Shown: positions 12,492 to 26,910, counted from the first letter of the stretch. The stretch is 64,000 nt of DNA from Paraescarpia echinospica (GCA_020002185.1 CM034534.1:33985092-34049091), one strand, 5' to 3'. A program made the numbers and translations. Notes: generated by a model from the sequence alone, not told the origin.

Positions 12492-13073
12492 GATCTGTTT
12501 GCTCTCTCTCAGCTTCCTTATGTCCGTAACACTTATCAGTATCCTGCGGTAACGTTTCGCGCGTGCGAACGACGTTTTCTATTAGACTGGTCGGTAGTAA
12601 CCTTCTTATGCTCCTCTGTCGCGATTTGACAACGTCCCGCTTGAACCTGCGGAGAAATCCTCTTGCTCTTTTGTTTCCGATTATGCCATCAACGCGACGT
12701 TTTATAGCAACTTTCAAGCCGGTGCGCTCGTCCCTAGCGATAGCGGCAAATTGATAGCGTCGTTATGCAGCCACGAATCCGCTTAAGTGTCGGTTATTTC
12801 GCTTATGAAACTCTAAATAAATCGATTCGATGATACCGTCAATTGGTGCTGGAAAGTTGGGTTTTGGCTGCCAGTCGTGACTTTCTAATAAGTGCAGTCG
12901 GAACACGTCGCTGCAGAGGGAAATGTTCAACAATATGTTAGATAAATGTCACACAGTATAACATGGTCATTTTATCTCCGGCTTAATTAAAAAATTATTA
13001 ACTATATTTCATTTCCAACTTTGGTACAATACAATGCTTCTGTGTATTTTTGTTTCCGTGTCTGTCTTCATAT
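12492..13073 (-). other. Presumed 5' flank / 5' UTR of the calcium-sensor gene
   Basis: No coding motif seen upstream of the ATG at 12491. CG dinucleotides are frequent to about 12780. No convincing TATA box or initiator could be fixed, so assignment as leader or promoter is positional inference only. Confidence 0.3.
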
Positions 13074-13247
13074 CCCGCCCGCCCGCTCGCCCGCTCGCCC
13101 GCTCGCCCGCTCGCCCGCCCGCCCGCCCGCCCGCCCGCCCGCCCGCCCGCCCGCCCGCCCGCCCGCCCGCCCGCCCGCCCGCCCGCCCGCCGCCCGCCCG
13201 CCCGCCGCGCCCGCCCGCCCGCCCGCCCGCCCGCCCGCCCGCCTGCC
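13074..13247. repeat. (GCCC)n tetranucleotide repeat
   Basis: About 170 bp of nearly perfect CCCG units with occasional CTCG and CCG interruptions. The minus strand is therefore (GGGC)n, with dozens of consecutive G3 runs. The Arg/Pro/Ala and Gly/Ala open frames that cross it in every phase are artefacts. Confidence 0.95.
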
Positions 13248-13590
13248 TGTGCCACTCTCTCTTCTCCTTTCCCTGTCATTCCACCTCCCCGTCATCCCGT
13301 CACTCCGTTTCTCTGTCAATCCATCTCTACATCTCTCCGTGTTTTCGTCTATCTGTCTCCCCGTCACCCCGTCTCTGCGACTCTTAATCTCTTCGTCACT
13401 CAATATCTCCGTCTTTTCCTCTCTCTCCCTTTCTCCATCGCTTCCACTTTCCCGCTCACTCTCTCTCTCTCTCTCTCTCCTCCCTCTCTTATCCCCTTTG
13501 TATTTCGCTCCCTCTTTCTCTCGCATTATATCTATGTCCATCTCTCTTTCTCTCGCATTATTTCTATGTCCCTCCCTCTCACCTGTAGTG
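13248..13590. repeat. CT-rich degenerate tract with CCGTC motifs
   Basis: Polypyrimidine DNA with recurring CCGTCA/TCTCCGTC blocks, a pure CT run near 13458-13477, and two copies of a TTTCTCTCGCATTAT segment about 35 bp apart (near 13516 and 13550). Confidence 0.7.
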
Positions 13591-13688
13591 TAGCGCTACA
13601 CACTCTTCTATCATCACCACGAGCTCATAAATAAACATGTAGCATAAAACATATTCAAGAAAACAAAAAAACTACTTTTACCAGTGAC

Positions 13689-13722
13689 AAGGTAATATCT
13701 TGCGAAAACCGGATATTACCTT
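13689..13722. repeat. Perfect inverted repeat (11-bp stem, 12-nt loop)
   Basis: AAGGTAATATC at 13689-13699 is followed after 12 bases by its exact reverse complement GATATTACCTT at 13712-13722. It could form a hairpin. No U-tract or adjoining gene gives it a known role. Confidence 0.75.
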
Positions 13723-15106
13723 CGCGTCTCCTGACCCGAACCAGCGTTTCGCCAGTTGCGTTGTTGCCTACTGACCGCGGTCACTTCAGACTGGCCGCTG
13801 AGCCGTGTTATTGCGCCGTAGCATGGCCGGTGCGGCGGTCGATGTCGTGATGGTGGTGGTCGCTCGCAGGTCTATGATGCCGCGGTGCCGCCGTCAGTGT
13901 GCCGAATGAAGAGCTGCGTCGAGGCACCCGCTAACCATCCGGCAGAGTCACCAGCTGCCGACTCGCCGCGCACATGCATTATTAATACATCGAGCGATAG
14001 AGCGTCGACGCTGCCTCGTCACTTGGTTAGCGGGTCCGGCGCTTCATCAATGTCTGTCTTAGCACCGCCTTCGCGTGTGCCGCAAGACATGGCTGACATC
14101 ACCGGCAAGACACCGGGGCGTCGCACCGTCAAAGCGTCAACGCGACAACGCGCCCTTTCGGGGCGCTCGACTTATGCACCCGGAAAAATAAATCGTCACA
14201 TGTAGATGGTTACAAGTGTTGGAGGACGTGTTTTATTGTCAACGCGAACATTCATTTCCCGCACGCGCGCAGACGAAAGGCTGCCATCTGAGAAGAGTTG
14301 TTAGCGCCATTAGGGAAAGTGGCCCTTGCATATCCGTTGAAACCCGTGTGCGTCATAAAAACGCAACAGACCCGCCATTAAGATTCCATCTGGCATAGAT
14401 GTTTAATCGCATTGGTTACTTCAAATAACGGCGAACGCATAAAATATTCCACGTGATTGTGCACGCGCAAATGGCGTGTTTGCGTCGGCTTGCGTGTGCG
14501 CGCATCTATTCGCTGGTGCATGTGCGTGTCCAAATGACTGGTAAATTCCAATTAAAAATCGTCTTTATTCCAGTTAAGGTCACGCGCGTGTATGTGCGTG
14601 TATGTGCGTGTGTGCGCCGCGCGTATCATTGTTTGTTTATACAATTCGCTGAGTATTAACACATATACAGACTAAATATCAACGTGTTCAGTAAATAGGT
14701 CAAAGAATGACGTCCGCTGGTAGAGTGTACCTTAGCCTGACAAATCTGATTCCGTGTACACTTTTTAGTCCTACATACGCTCGTAATGCTACTGAAGTCC
14801 GCTGATGGAGTCTACCATAGTGTGGCAAATCTTATTTCGCGGACGATATTACATTAGTAACAACTTAGATGAGACGCTGGTTCCATCCTCATCCTTGAGG
14901 TATACTTACGTCTTCTGGGATGCTGCTATGGAGGTCCTAGTGGCTCTCTCGCTACCCGGGAAGTGTAACGCTCTTATCGGGTCGTTGAAACTAAGAAACC
15001 GACACCAAAAGGTAGTTTTAGCCATTCCACGAACAAAAGCCCTTCCTCTAAGAGACAAGCCACGATAAAGCTTTTTATTGGATTTGTGTCGTTCGAAGCA
15101 AGTATG
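13723..15106. other. GC-rich then unremarkable non-coding stretch
   Basis: 13730-14200 is GC- and CG-rich. It holds a 106-codon plus-strand open frame (13885-14205) rich in Ser/Ala/Pro/Thr with no recognised domain. This may be CpG-rich promoter-type DNA rather than coding. Two similar segments (GTCCGCTGRTRGAGTSTACC...GCAAATC) recur at about 14709 and 14798. No gene supported. Confidence 0.35.
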
Positions 15107-15803
15107 ATTTAACAAGATTGCCACCCAGAGAATTAACTCTAGGTGGCAGGTGGACAAGGAAGCCCTTTGGCTTATCGAGAGTCCGACCCTTTTATCTATG
15201 TGTATCCCGCCCGTCTGAGGTATGTGTCGATTTTATTTTTAAACATATTCACGCTACTAGCACCCACACAATCAGCAGATAATATGTTCCACTCATTTAG
15301 TCCTTTGTGAAAATGAGAACTTTCTTATATATAATCTACACTGCTCCTTTACTAATGTAACTTCATGTCCTCTAGTCCTTCTATCTTTCTTAACTGAAAA
15401 AAAAAAAGTTCTATTAATATTTTCATAACCATTGATTATTTTAAACACTTCTATCTGATCTCCTCTCAATCTCCTGGTCTCTAGTGTTGTTAAGCCGCAT
15501 TTTTTAGGCGTATTTCGTAACTAAAATCCCTCAGTTTTTGTATCATTTTAGTTGCTCTCCTCTGCACTCTTTCTAGCATATCTATGTCCTTCCTGCGATA
15601 TGGCCTCCACGCTTGAATACAGTATTCTAAATGAGGCCTAACTATTGTTTTGTACAGCGGTATTATTAGCTCTTTTTTCTTATACGTTACGTTTCGCCTA
15701 ATTAATCCAAGGATTTGATTCCCCTTTGAAGCTGCAATTCCGCACTGCTCTGAAACCTTCATATCAGCACTAATGGTTAACCCTAAGTCTTTTTCTTTTA
15801 CAG
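15107..15803 (-). mobile_element. CR1-type LINE, 5'-truncated 3' fragment
   Basis: The minus strand reads the last part of a CR1 ORF2 and its 3' UTR, closely matching the full element at 28690-32673. The frame 15762-15490 contains IAASKGNQILG, PLYKTIVRPHLEYC and MLERVQRRATKMI, the conserved C-terminal region after the reverse transcriptase. A frameshift follows, then the 3' terminal segment that includes the CCAAAGGGCTTCCTTGTCC motif and ends in AATCTTGTT. Truncation of the 5' end at about 15803 is typical of failed LINE reverse transcription. It encodes no working protein. Confidence 0.93.
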
Positions 15804-17458
15804 ATATGATAGACTAGAAGGAACAAGAGTGTAGTGTTGTATATGATGATGATGTTATTGATTTTGTTATTGATGATGATGATGATGTTGTTGTCGATGT
15901 TGTTGTAAAAAGTTAAAAACTTTTCCGAATAGCAAGTTATTGCATCGTCGAAGATAATGGCATTCTAATATCTGCTCGAAGATATGTTTGAACCGTAGCC
16001 GCCCATTTAAGCGTGGCATGGCGTCCAAAAATTACACACTAACATGTAGGGAGCACTGACTTGTACGAACCTGTGTTGTTGTATTGACACACGTCAAAAA
16101 TAAAAACCTATCAAAAACCACGCGCACGCACGAATATATATATATATATATTGGTGCAGACCTCATCAACTAAAGACTTGTTGAACTATGTTGCACATTT
16201 TGGTTGCGCACAAATGCCTTGAACAAATCCGCAAGTCCTGTTTACAATGGCAGGCCAATTATCTGTTCTGTGCGAACGTGCCGTGGACATCTCGCCTGTT
16301 AGGAGAAATGTCAGTATTTTTTTTGCATGGTGGAAATGGTGAAGTTTATCAATGTTGCTCGCAAAGTTACTGAATTACATGTAACTGTAAGTCGGATATG
16401 TCAATATGTTTTATTTCATTAAGCTGAGCCCTATGGAACAGGTGTCGCCTCTCCTTTTTGCTACTCAAGATATTCAACATACGGGATACTTCGTATCAAA
16501 TATCGTCTGTAATGACTTAATTTTGTTTACATACTGAGGCGACCATTACGTCATTGACACTTTCAATATGTTGCCAAACAGCCACAAGAACATTTATAAC
16601 AATGTTCAAGTGAAAAACTCAGAATGCGGTTACATTATCAGTAAACAGTCCAAAATAATTGGCACTTCGTTCTTGTACATTCAACCCGGAAGTGAATGGG
16701 TGATCCCTCCCACAACAGACCAATGACCCAATTCATGCGGACGTGCCACGGACCACGGCACGGGTACCGCTGCCAACGACAGCAATTAATAACAATGCCC
16801 CGCATTCACGCAGCACGCGCATCACAAAATTAGGCAGGTATAGATGTGTCCTGGAACGGGACAAATGAAGATGGTGTTTACTCAGCCCCGTGCCAACGGT
16901 GATAGAGCCGGCGCCTTCAGCACGAGACAGCTCGCTCCGCTTGCGTGCTTCGCTGGTTTTATTCCGTTTTCAGCGAGCGCTTGGCTTGCAATGGCAGATG
17001 GGCGTAGAATGAGTCTGCGGATTGAGTCGTTTAAGCGAAGCAGAACGCGGAACATGCAAGAAAATATAGATCGGCAATCGACGCAAGGGGAATTTAAAGC
17101 GAGTCATTGCGGCCGGATAATCGTCAGCTCGTATTAGATAGAAAATAAGCTTAATCCGACGTTGTTATAAAATATAGCCAGCTCACGTTTGAAATCGACC
17201 GGACGCGCCCACGAGGTCCGCGGATATTGAGCATAAAAACACTGAGTTAATTCAACATGATCTCGAATATTGCGCCGTTGGCTTTATGTTGTATAACTGC
17301 TAGACATGTCTTATACAGTGCAAATAGTTCGTTTTGTGCAGTTATCTCGGTATCTTCAGTGATTTACCAAGTATTTAATATATGCAAATGACAACATTTG
17401 ATAGAATGTGTGTGTTTTGTGTTTTGTACACGAACAAACAAACAAGCACATATATAGG
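15804..17458. other. Non-coding stretch with (GAT/GTT)n tract
   Basis: A GAT/GTT trinucleotide-rich tract lies at about 15841-15906 and a short TA run near 16135-16150. No gene recognised in the rest. Confidence 0.4.
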
Positions 17459-17540
17459 CACGCACGCACGCACACTCACTCGCGCACATACACACACACA
17501 CACTCACGCACTCACACACACACACACACACACACTCACG
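17459..17540. repeat. CA-rich microsatellite
   Basis: CA units interrupted by CG and CTCA steps. Confidence 0.9.
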
Positions 17541-18654
<1,114 letters not shown>

Positions 18655-19387
18655 ATGTATGCTACATTGGCCTACATAATGAAATTTTTTACTCCTCCAA
18701 AATTCTTTGGTTGTCGTATCAGAATTCCATTTCTGATAATTGGGACCAAGCTTTATAAGCAGTATATCTCTTGTTATACAGCTTACATCCAATCGCACGC
18801 AAGAGTATTTAATACGGTGTCAATATTTATTTCGCGGATTCATGCACGATGGCTCGTCTTTCCGTTGAACCGGAGTGTGTTTCGTTATTGGGAAGCCTTC
18901 GTAGCATCTCCGTTGAAGGAAACACATAACGACGCAAAGTGTTCCTCGCTATTAGTATGCATCTTTGTTAATTCAACAGTCTCAACTAATAGACGTGTGT
19001 TTGTGGGCCGGTCATTGATTATTTCCCCGACTGTGGCAATTTTAACGTTTGTCAATGCTACTGTTACACGCAAAGTTACTTGTTGAATTATCTTGAAATC
19101 GGCTTGGTCAATATATTTTATTTTGCTACGCTGATGGGGAATCTGTCACTTTCTGTCTTTTTATCTCAATAAACTCTCCATCAAATGTCGTCCAAAGTAC
19201 TCGATTATCGGTCTACATACGCAGGGATCCCATCGTCATTAATACATTCACATATATGCTGCTTAACAGCCACAAGAAAATTAACCATGTACATCATAAC
19301 TGTTATTGACCTTAAACATGCAAATTTTTCTGACCAAAATATGTGTAAGGGTAAAAAGTTTCAAAAAAGGTGACCGTCTCAACACCA

Positions 19388-19582
19388 GTGGCATTTCATT
19401 CATATTCATCCAACGAGAGAAAAATCGACAACGACCTTGTCAAATGGCGCCAGGAACGTTTCCTGTACGCCAGCCTTTACATCGCGCATGGGGGAATCTA
19501 CGCCTACGAAGAGTGCATGACAGAACGGCGTCAGAGAGACCCGAACGTCTTGAGGCGCCAACTGATATTGACAAATGTCTAA
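19388..19582 (+). CDS. Possible isolated exon, unidentified
   Basis: The plus strand reads an open frame after a CACCAG that could be an acceptor. It includes ERKIDNDLVKW, ERFLYASLYIAHGG and YEECMTERRQRD, and ends at TAA 19580-19582. There is no ATG near the start, and the mix of charged and aromatic residues and G/C-ending codons looks like real coding DNA. The minus strand over the same bases is also open (LAPQDVRVSLTPFCHA...), so the strand is not certain. I do not recognise either product. It may be an exon, a pseudogene piece or chance. Confidence 0.25.
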   Translation: MAFHSYSSNERKIDNDLVKWRQERFLYASLYIAHGGIYAYEECMTERRQRDPNVLRRQLILTNV

Positions 19583-20230
19583 GTCAACCTTTGTGCGTGC
19601 GAGTTTTTCATTTAACAACCTACTCAATAAAACGGCTGCTCGACAGTGTGGTAGCCGCTTAATTGAGACACCGCTTAATCATGTCTCCACCTGTAGCGGA
19701 CTGATGGAGATCTGTTTGTAGATCCTAGAATCCAGCGTAAGTCCCCTTTAACCTTAAACAAAAAACTGCTTTAAAACATGCCTATGTTGATGTGTATAAA
19801 TGTCAATTTGCGCACTTGCTAGGCTACACTCGTTGGCCTGCGCGAATGTCTCAGAATCGTTAAATTTATAATTTTTTAATTTATTAATTGACGTTTATAG
19901 ATTTGTGATTAATCAGTTGATGCAACATGTGTTAACATTTGTAAATTAATACTTTATTATCATATGTTAATGTATTATATATTAATTACTGTATTATGTA
20001 GTAAGCATTAAGCCACACTGCAATTGTTATTCGAAGACCATTCGTTCACATAAAGCCACCACTGGTGATCATTTATACAAATATGTGAACTGGGGCAGGA
20101 TGGAGTGAACGAAACTGACCTAGCCTTGAAACGGCAGCAATTAGATTCGATATCATATGTTCGCGGTTCTAAATAAAAAGAGGTAACGGTAAGATTTTGG
20201 GAAGCCAGTCCTTTGGACTGCTCAAAGGGC

Positions 20231-20298
20231 TTTACCCTTCAGGCAAGCTGCAACTACTGGCAACTTTACCCTTCAGGCAAGCTGCAACTACTGGCAAC
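20231..20298. repeat. 34-bp direct tandem duplication
   Basis: Two perfect head-to-tail copies (20231-20264 and 20265-20298) of a unit beginning TTTACCCTTCAGGC and ending CTACTGGCAAC. Exact identity suggests a recent slippage event or an assembly artefact. Confidence 0.9.
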
Positions 20299-21097
20299 TA
20301 TTATTCCTACACATTACTTCGACGACTGTGTACAATCTGGTGTGAATTTATACAGTTGAGTAAACTGAAGTAGCGTGGATAGAACGAAATTGCCGAACAT
20401 CGAAATAATAACAAGATGATACGAACTCAGATTCTCTCGATCGAGAGCCCGACGTTCAATATAACGGCCTGTTGTTGCGCTCAACCCAAGGACTGCTGTA
20501 GGTATAACTGGGTCTATGAGAATGTGCTCAGCTAGTCGAACTTGTCGCCCTAGAGTGGTCGTCGCTGCGCCCATTCAACAAATCAACACCACGGAGGTGA
20601 AATGGATTATACACGGGCCACGGTTGTGATCTTCACGGTGTGACAGACACCAACATATACGGTACTGGTATTACATTGACACACACACACACACACACGG
20701 CTCGCCTGCAGCACGATACCGTCTAAACAACTGTGACTATTTTCTGGTGAATAATTGCGGTCTGTGTGAAGTTCTTCTGCAGCTTCATTACATCTCAAAA
20801 GGTGCTGAATGTCGGCAGGCGGCAGCGCCGTACTTGTATGACGTCACTTCTGTCCAATGGCGCACGAGACTTGCCGTAATGTATCACATCCTGACATCGT
20901 CATTGCCAACTGTGTCACCGGTTGAAAGGTTTGTGTATTGCAAAGAAAAAGGCACATCATCTTTATAAGGATACATATATGATAAGAACTTAGTTATACT
21001 ATCATAACAAATGGAACCTGGTAGTATTGGTAAAATGGAACTACATGGCACAGCTAGGTACCTGATCTCAATGAAGGTAACATATAAGAGAGCGCGC

Positions 21098-21310
21098 GTG
21101 TGTGTGTGTGTTTGCGTGTGTGTGTTTGCGTGTGTGTATGTGTGTCTGTGTTTCTGGGTGTCTGTGTGTATGTGTGTCTATTTGTATGTGTGTGTGCGTG
21201 TGTGCATGCGCGTGAGCGTGTGGGTGTGTGTGTGGGAGGGTGTGCGTGTGTACGTGTGTACGTGCGTGGGTGCGTGCGCATATGTGTGAGTGTGTGTGTG
21301 CTTGCGTGCG
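21098..21310. repeat. Degenerate TG/CG microsatellite
   Basis: About 210 bp of TG-rich sequence with frequent TGCG, TATG and TCTG interruptions, an older and more decayed tract than the other TG runs. Confidence 0.9.
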
Positions 21311-24300
21311 TAACACCACTGTAAATACTACCACTATAAATGACAAAACATATATAAATAGTTGTCACTGACAGGCCACGCATTAACGAAGAATATAAAT
21401 AGCCCACTGATATCCTTTCTTAGTTGGCCTAAAGAGCCCGTTGTGTAGTTCGGCAACCTGCACAACCAATATGCGATCCGTTCCATCGTCGTTGGAAATC
21501 AGCTACACTCCCTTCCTACTTCCCTTCATAGAATGTGTATAGTTAACGGTATGACTTTACGCTGCGTAACCTTCAAGCTGTGACAGATGTCTGTCACATT
21601 AATGTCCCATTCCGTGCGCCGCGCAGCAGCAATTATATGTAAGTGGGCTCGTGCGGAAACGACATATGTTCTTGACATGAGTCGTCACCGCACCATCTGA
21701 CGTAGAAGAATCGTTTTCGCACGAAACGAATTAAAGCGTGCTCTAGAAATCGGATAACGACGTAACTCTCGGACATTTGAAGAAGCATATGTGATCATTG
21801 TGATGAACTGCATATGTAAACTAATTACCGGCGTGTTGCTTGTCATAATGCGACTGGTCATGGTTCGTGGAGGACGTAAAACGGCTGACTTACGTCTCGT
21901 TACGTTAGCGAAAATGTTAGACGGGATGCAGGCGGCTTGCACACTAAGTGAGATATCAGATGCGAATTGTTATTGGCCGCAATTTCGCATTCTGTGGCGC
22001 CGTTTCTTTTACGACAGTCTCGATAAATTGTTTCTGTTTTTTGTGAAACTGTTGCCATCAAAATAGAACATCGCCGGGAGAGAAGATTGCCACAAGGCAT
22101 GTGGTGTACGTAATTGATGGGAGGTGAGCCAAATGTCAGAGTTATGACGTACACTTAAGGACAATGGGCCGTGGACAATGTAACAAGGAAAGAGATGCGC
22201 TACAGTCATTCTCTTAGATTTGTGAACGTCCTTTGGGCTAGCACTGTCGTGACACCAAAGACGCATGCTACTTTGTAGCGGTATTCTATCACCAGTGTCA
22301 AGTAGACGTGACATCGACGTATAGCAAATGGAATATTCGTTAAATGATTACATGGTGTAAATGTACATACGTTGCCTAGCTGAGACTCCCACCGGTTCAT
22401 GGCACAGCCGCCAATTCCTGTGTGATGCAGGAAAGGATGATGCGATGTGTTAGGCATTGCTACAGATGTAATGATGAAAGGCATAGATGACCAACCGGTG
22501 GCAACCAGCCAGCACATGGAAAAGCAAGCTTTCAGCCATGGCCAACCAGCCTTTACATCCGTCGTCTCTTTTAAGGAGTTTTTGGGACTTGAACTTATCA
22601 ATGAATCTCTTTGCACTTTGCAAAATTAAGATAGTGAGCTGAGCTTTGTGAGTGAGGACTTCGTTTCGAGTGTTTATACAGTTTCAGTGTCTCCTCGTGT
22701 GGCTAACGGCGAAAGCACTCCAAACGAATCTACAAGATGCTCGACCTGATTTGCACTTGAGAATGCTGACGAAGGGTATGCAGACCCACTGGACCAATGC
22801 TGACGGATAAAATCCTGTACTGAACATACAACTTCTGATCTATCCCTAACGAACAGTCAATTATTATGAAAAAAGCTCGTCAGCGCTTTGGCTTCGGCTG
22901 GCCAAAGATGGAATGACGTCATGACGATGTTGTTAATGTAACACCGTATTAACACTACACGTGGTCCGTTTATTCGAACACGGGTTAAAATTTTCATGGA
23001 GAAGTCGGGCTGCAATCAATGTGAAATTCTGCTCATACGTGTACCAATATTACCTCGTAATGATTGCGTGCTACTGGCGTGCTACCTCCTCGGTTTTGCT
23101 CTGTGAATATCACCTTTGTTCACCAAGACGCAATCAACAGGATATACGTTTGTAATGATGATAATAATGCCGTAATTATCACCTTCGGACCCATCGATCC
23201 GCCACCGCAATTCCGCCTTTATTATACGTCTTGATACCTGAAGCGTTGAACATGACACTACATTGTCACAGTCGCTGCAGGGCAACAACAATATGTTCTT
23301 GTTGGCAGCCGCTCCTTCGCTGAACGTCGAGGGTGTTTCCGGTTGATTATTATGTCTGTTCCGCCAACAAATTGGTTCTACCGCTCGCTGTGTCTGCAAA
23401 GACCGTGCATTGTCAGGTGTTACCGATTTCGGATTCCACGGAGACGATTTGACGTGGTGATTGATGACTGCAGTTGAACAGACATTCTAGAAAGTAATAT
23501 GACCGACTCGTTGAAGATCGCCACGAGACGACGAATTCCATTAATATGTGTTTGATGGTGGATCAACGGGACACAGGCGGCCTGTAAGAAGACTCGCGCA
23601 CGAAGAAACCCGACTGTGGACGATGCCCACGGCAAGTCTTCAGACTAGTAGCGCTAACGCTGTCCCCTGGTCAATCTTGTCGCACCACTCATGGGGCCGG
23701 CCAAAATGGCTTCATTGGGAAAGAGATTACGATGGATTTGGGCGTTTTCGGGTAGTTTTTGATCGGTAATGGGCAGCAGATAAAACCAGTAACGTATGAT
23801 ACTATGGACAACTGGAGAAGTCGAAGCTTAGGCGTACTATAAATTATACAAAAATTGTTATACTTTGAGGATAGATAAGTCTTAGCACATCGTAGCTTTC
23901 ATGTTTTCATAAAAGACTTCTTGCCTATTTGTAATCATTGTGTGGTTTTACTCCACAAGACAGTCACTGCGCAATATTGTTACTTACTTGCTTAGACCTA
24001 TATCGAAGCAATTCCTCGAATCTCACTGGCCCTCCGTCTGTTTCTATACTGGCTGTACTGCATTACATTGGTGATTTCCTCTACCTCATCCTTTATGATG
24101 ACATTGTTAATGCACAGTTCCATAGTTTCTTCACTCCGTGTTTGTGTAACCTGTATAGCTACCAGTCTATGCACCCATTAATTCTCTCTCGGTTCGTTTC
24201 ACCAACATTCCTTTGAGTTCATGACCCCGATTTTGCTCTTTATGTTTGATTTCGCCCCTTAACAGTGGTCTTGTGTATAGCAAACTGTCAACACCAGAGT

Positions 24301-25309
24301 GAGCCACTGGGAGACTTCAGGAAGTAGGCACGGAATTAGTGTCTTCGGTGATAAGGCGGTGGCTTTTCATTTTGTAAAAGTTCCTTAAATTTAACAACAG
24401 ATGCTGTTTTGTTAACGTCATTCTGTTGTAGCATCCATGGAGTTGCCTTTTTAATGCATGGGTCGTATATATCCGAAGTCATCCACGTCTTGAAAGACAG
24501 ACGCAGAAGACGGTTTCCCGAAGTATTCCTACCTGACGTTTGCTATGACGTAAATTTGAGTAGTATTGCGCAACGCAAGTTACGCAAAACGTTCCCAATT
24601 GATGGGCGAGCTCGGAACAATAGCAGAAAACACGCGTAACGTTGGGAACAATACAGTAATCTTTACGTGAATAGGGCAGTACGATGGTACACGTGTCTCT
24701 GTGTTAACGTTTTCGACTGACAATTATTCACACTTTACCATGCTGGAGATCACAGAACGGGATATGCGATGGGCTAAGTCAGTTGAGGAAACTTCCCTGT
24801 GTGCCGTGGCTGGGTTAGCAGCAGCAGTAGGAGTTAATGACGCAAGTGGCGCATTAAACGGAGAGTGACCTGTCTGTCAAACACGCTGGGTAATGAACCA
24901 GATGTGATATGCGTCGGTGGCATCCGGGAATGCACCGTTATTTACGTTTGCGAACCACGACTGATGTTCGCATTAACGCAGCACTGCACGATGCATTGTG
25001 CACGCACGTGTGTGTACTTCGCAACTGTCCCGCCAACCAAATTCGATCCATTTGTTTCGACCGACCTGCCAGCCACTGTCCACTTGTGTTGCTCTCCTGT
25101 TGTCCGGGGTAAGGATGGCCGCGTTACTGCTCTTTGGTATTTGTTTGTTTTATTTCAACGTCACGTCTCCTGCACTGCCAACTTTAACCATCCGTTTCTA
25201 CCCCACCCCACCCCAGACAACATATAAACATAAATTAAATAAATCGTGAACTATTTGTAGGAAACAATTAATTAAAACAGCAAGAAGAACACAGAAACTA
25301 AAACGCGGC
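21311..25309. other. Long stretch without recognisable genes
   Basis: About 4 kb on both strands contains only short open frames (up to about 136 codons, minus strand 22206-22616) with no domain motif or exon signature that I can defend. No element of known class is recognised. An exon of a large gene could be missed. Confidence 0.35.
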
Positions 25310-25466
25310 TACTTCTGACGAGGCAGCTCAATCGGTGGAGTCACAGCATCACAGACAGTCTTCATTGGGCTACCTACTATCGACCTGGGGAGCGACTTTG
25401 CTTTCCGTACCCGGTAAAGCTATGACCACGCCCATGCGCTATTACCATTGGTCGACAGTGAGCGAC
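25310..25466 (+). mobile_element. Possible SINE-like dispersed repeat
   Basis: GGCAGCTCAATCGGTGGAG resembles a tRNA-derived pol III A box and is followed by a downstream segment (25391-25466) that recurs inverted at 26911-26986. Together this suggests a tRNA-derived SINE or similar dispersed repeat. No clear B box or poly-A/short-repeat tail is visible, so the class is uncertain. Confidence 0.3.
25391..25466 (+). repeat. Inverted repeat, left arm
   Basis: Matches the reverse complement of 26911-26986 over about 75 bp at roughly 80% identity. Shared blocks include CTTTCCGTACCCGGT and ACCATTGGTCGACAG. The arms are about 1.45 kb apart and similarity does not extend outward, so they are two dispersed-repeat copies in opposite orientation or decayed element ends. 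Confidence 0.75.
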
Positions 25467-26252
25467 ATCACGTTCCGACGACAATGTATTTATTGGCTAT
25501 AACTTCAAGGTTATGTTATACGGCTTACCCTTCATAATTTATACTATAAGCATTTACATGTTGCATTCATAGCCATTATAGTTATATCGTCTTGTGAAAT
25601 GCAATTATAAAGAAAAACGTACAACAAATACATCAACAAGTGCCACAAGGATTATGAGCCGGCTCAACAAATCGTGTTAATACACCATCTGCTGAACACA
25701 TTCCGAGGAACAATGAAGTCATCTACCTACACGCAAGTTACTGCTTTGGGGAAGGAGATGGAGAAGCTGCGACAACATGCATGGACCTTGTAGAAACAGA
25801 GTTATATGTTGCAATGCTTGCAATCCGGTATAAGGAGCACGATATTAAAAATATGATATGACTTCCACAATGGACGTTCTACCAAACGCTAGTATGCTTA
25901 CGCCGCACCGACGTTGTTACGACGAATGACGCACCAAACTCTTAAAAGCATGATATGTCTTTTACTAGATTTGGATTCCGTCGGTCTATTTTTTGAAGTA
26001 TTTCATTCAAAACAAGTTTTTTAACAGTTTGTATGGACAAAGTTGACGAATTCGGTATTAAAGATTTAGCACATAGATACCTTATGGAAAACGTTGTTCA
26101 GGGTTTTTGTGAAAACTGCATAAAACATTAGGACGCACGATTTACGCACCCACCAGCGTACCATTAACAGGCAGTATTTTAAGACGTACGTTATAACCTA
26201 TGGCAGCGCGTTATAATTTGTTATGTTTAGGTTTGTGTAGGCGTTTAGTGCC
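25467..26252. other. Non-coding stretch, no gene seen
   Basis: AT-rich DNA without recognised features. Confidence 0.4.
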
Positions 26253-26324
26253 CGATGTTAGCGCCCGTCAGCGATTCACTGTGTATGCATTGGTATGTAT
26301 ATTGCATTGTAGTTATACATACCA
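26253..26324 (+). repeat. Direct repeat, left copy (about 70 bp)
   Basis: CGATGTTAGCGCCCGTCAGC through ATACATACCA. The same sequence with a 4-bp indel and a few substitutions recurs at 26809-26876, flanking the 484-bp segment between them. Confidence 0.9.
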
Positions 26325-26808
<484 letters not shown>

Positions 26809-26876
26809 CGATGTTAGCGTCCGTCAGCGATTCACTGTGCATTGGTATGTAGATTGCATTGTAGTTATACATACCA
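26809..26876 (+). repeat. Direct repeat, right copy (about 70 bp)
   Basis: Second copy of 26253-26324, lacking GTAT/TATG at one position. It directly abuts the right end of the dispersed repeat. Confidence 0.9.
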
Positions 26877-26910
26877 TAAACTATTTTGGCTGTAGTTTCT
26901 TGTAACCCGC

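Noticed and set aside
12132..12717. Plus-strand 165-codon and minus-strand 133-codon frames over the calcium-sensor exon
   Set aside because: They overlap the recognised exon in other phases and carry no family motif.
13021..13634. Pro/Ala/Arg-rich and Gly/Ala/Arg-rich frames of 93-194 codons
   Set aside because: Produced by the GCCC repeat and adjoining CT-rich DNA, open in every phase.
13885..14205. 106-codon plus-strand frame in GC-rich DNA
   Set aside because: Open frames are expected in CG-rich DNA, and no domain, splice site or start context supports it.
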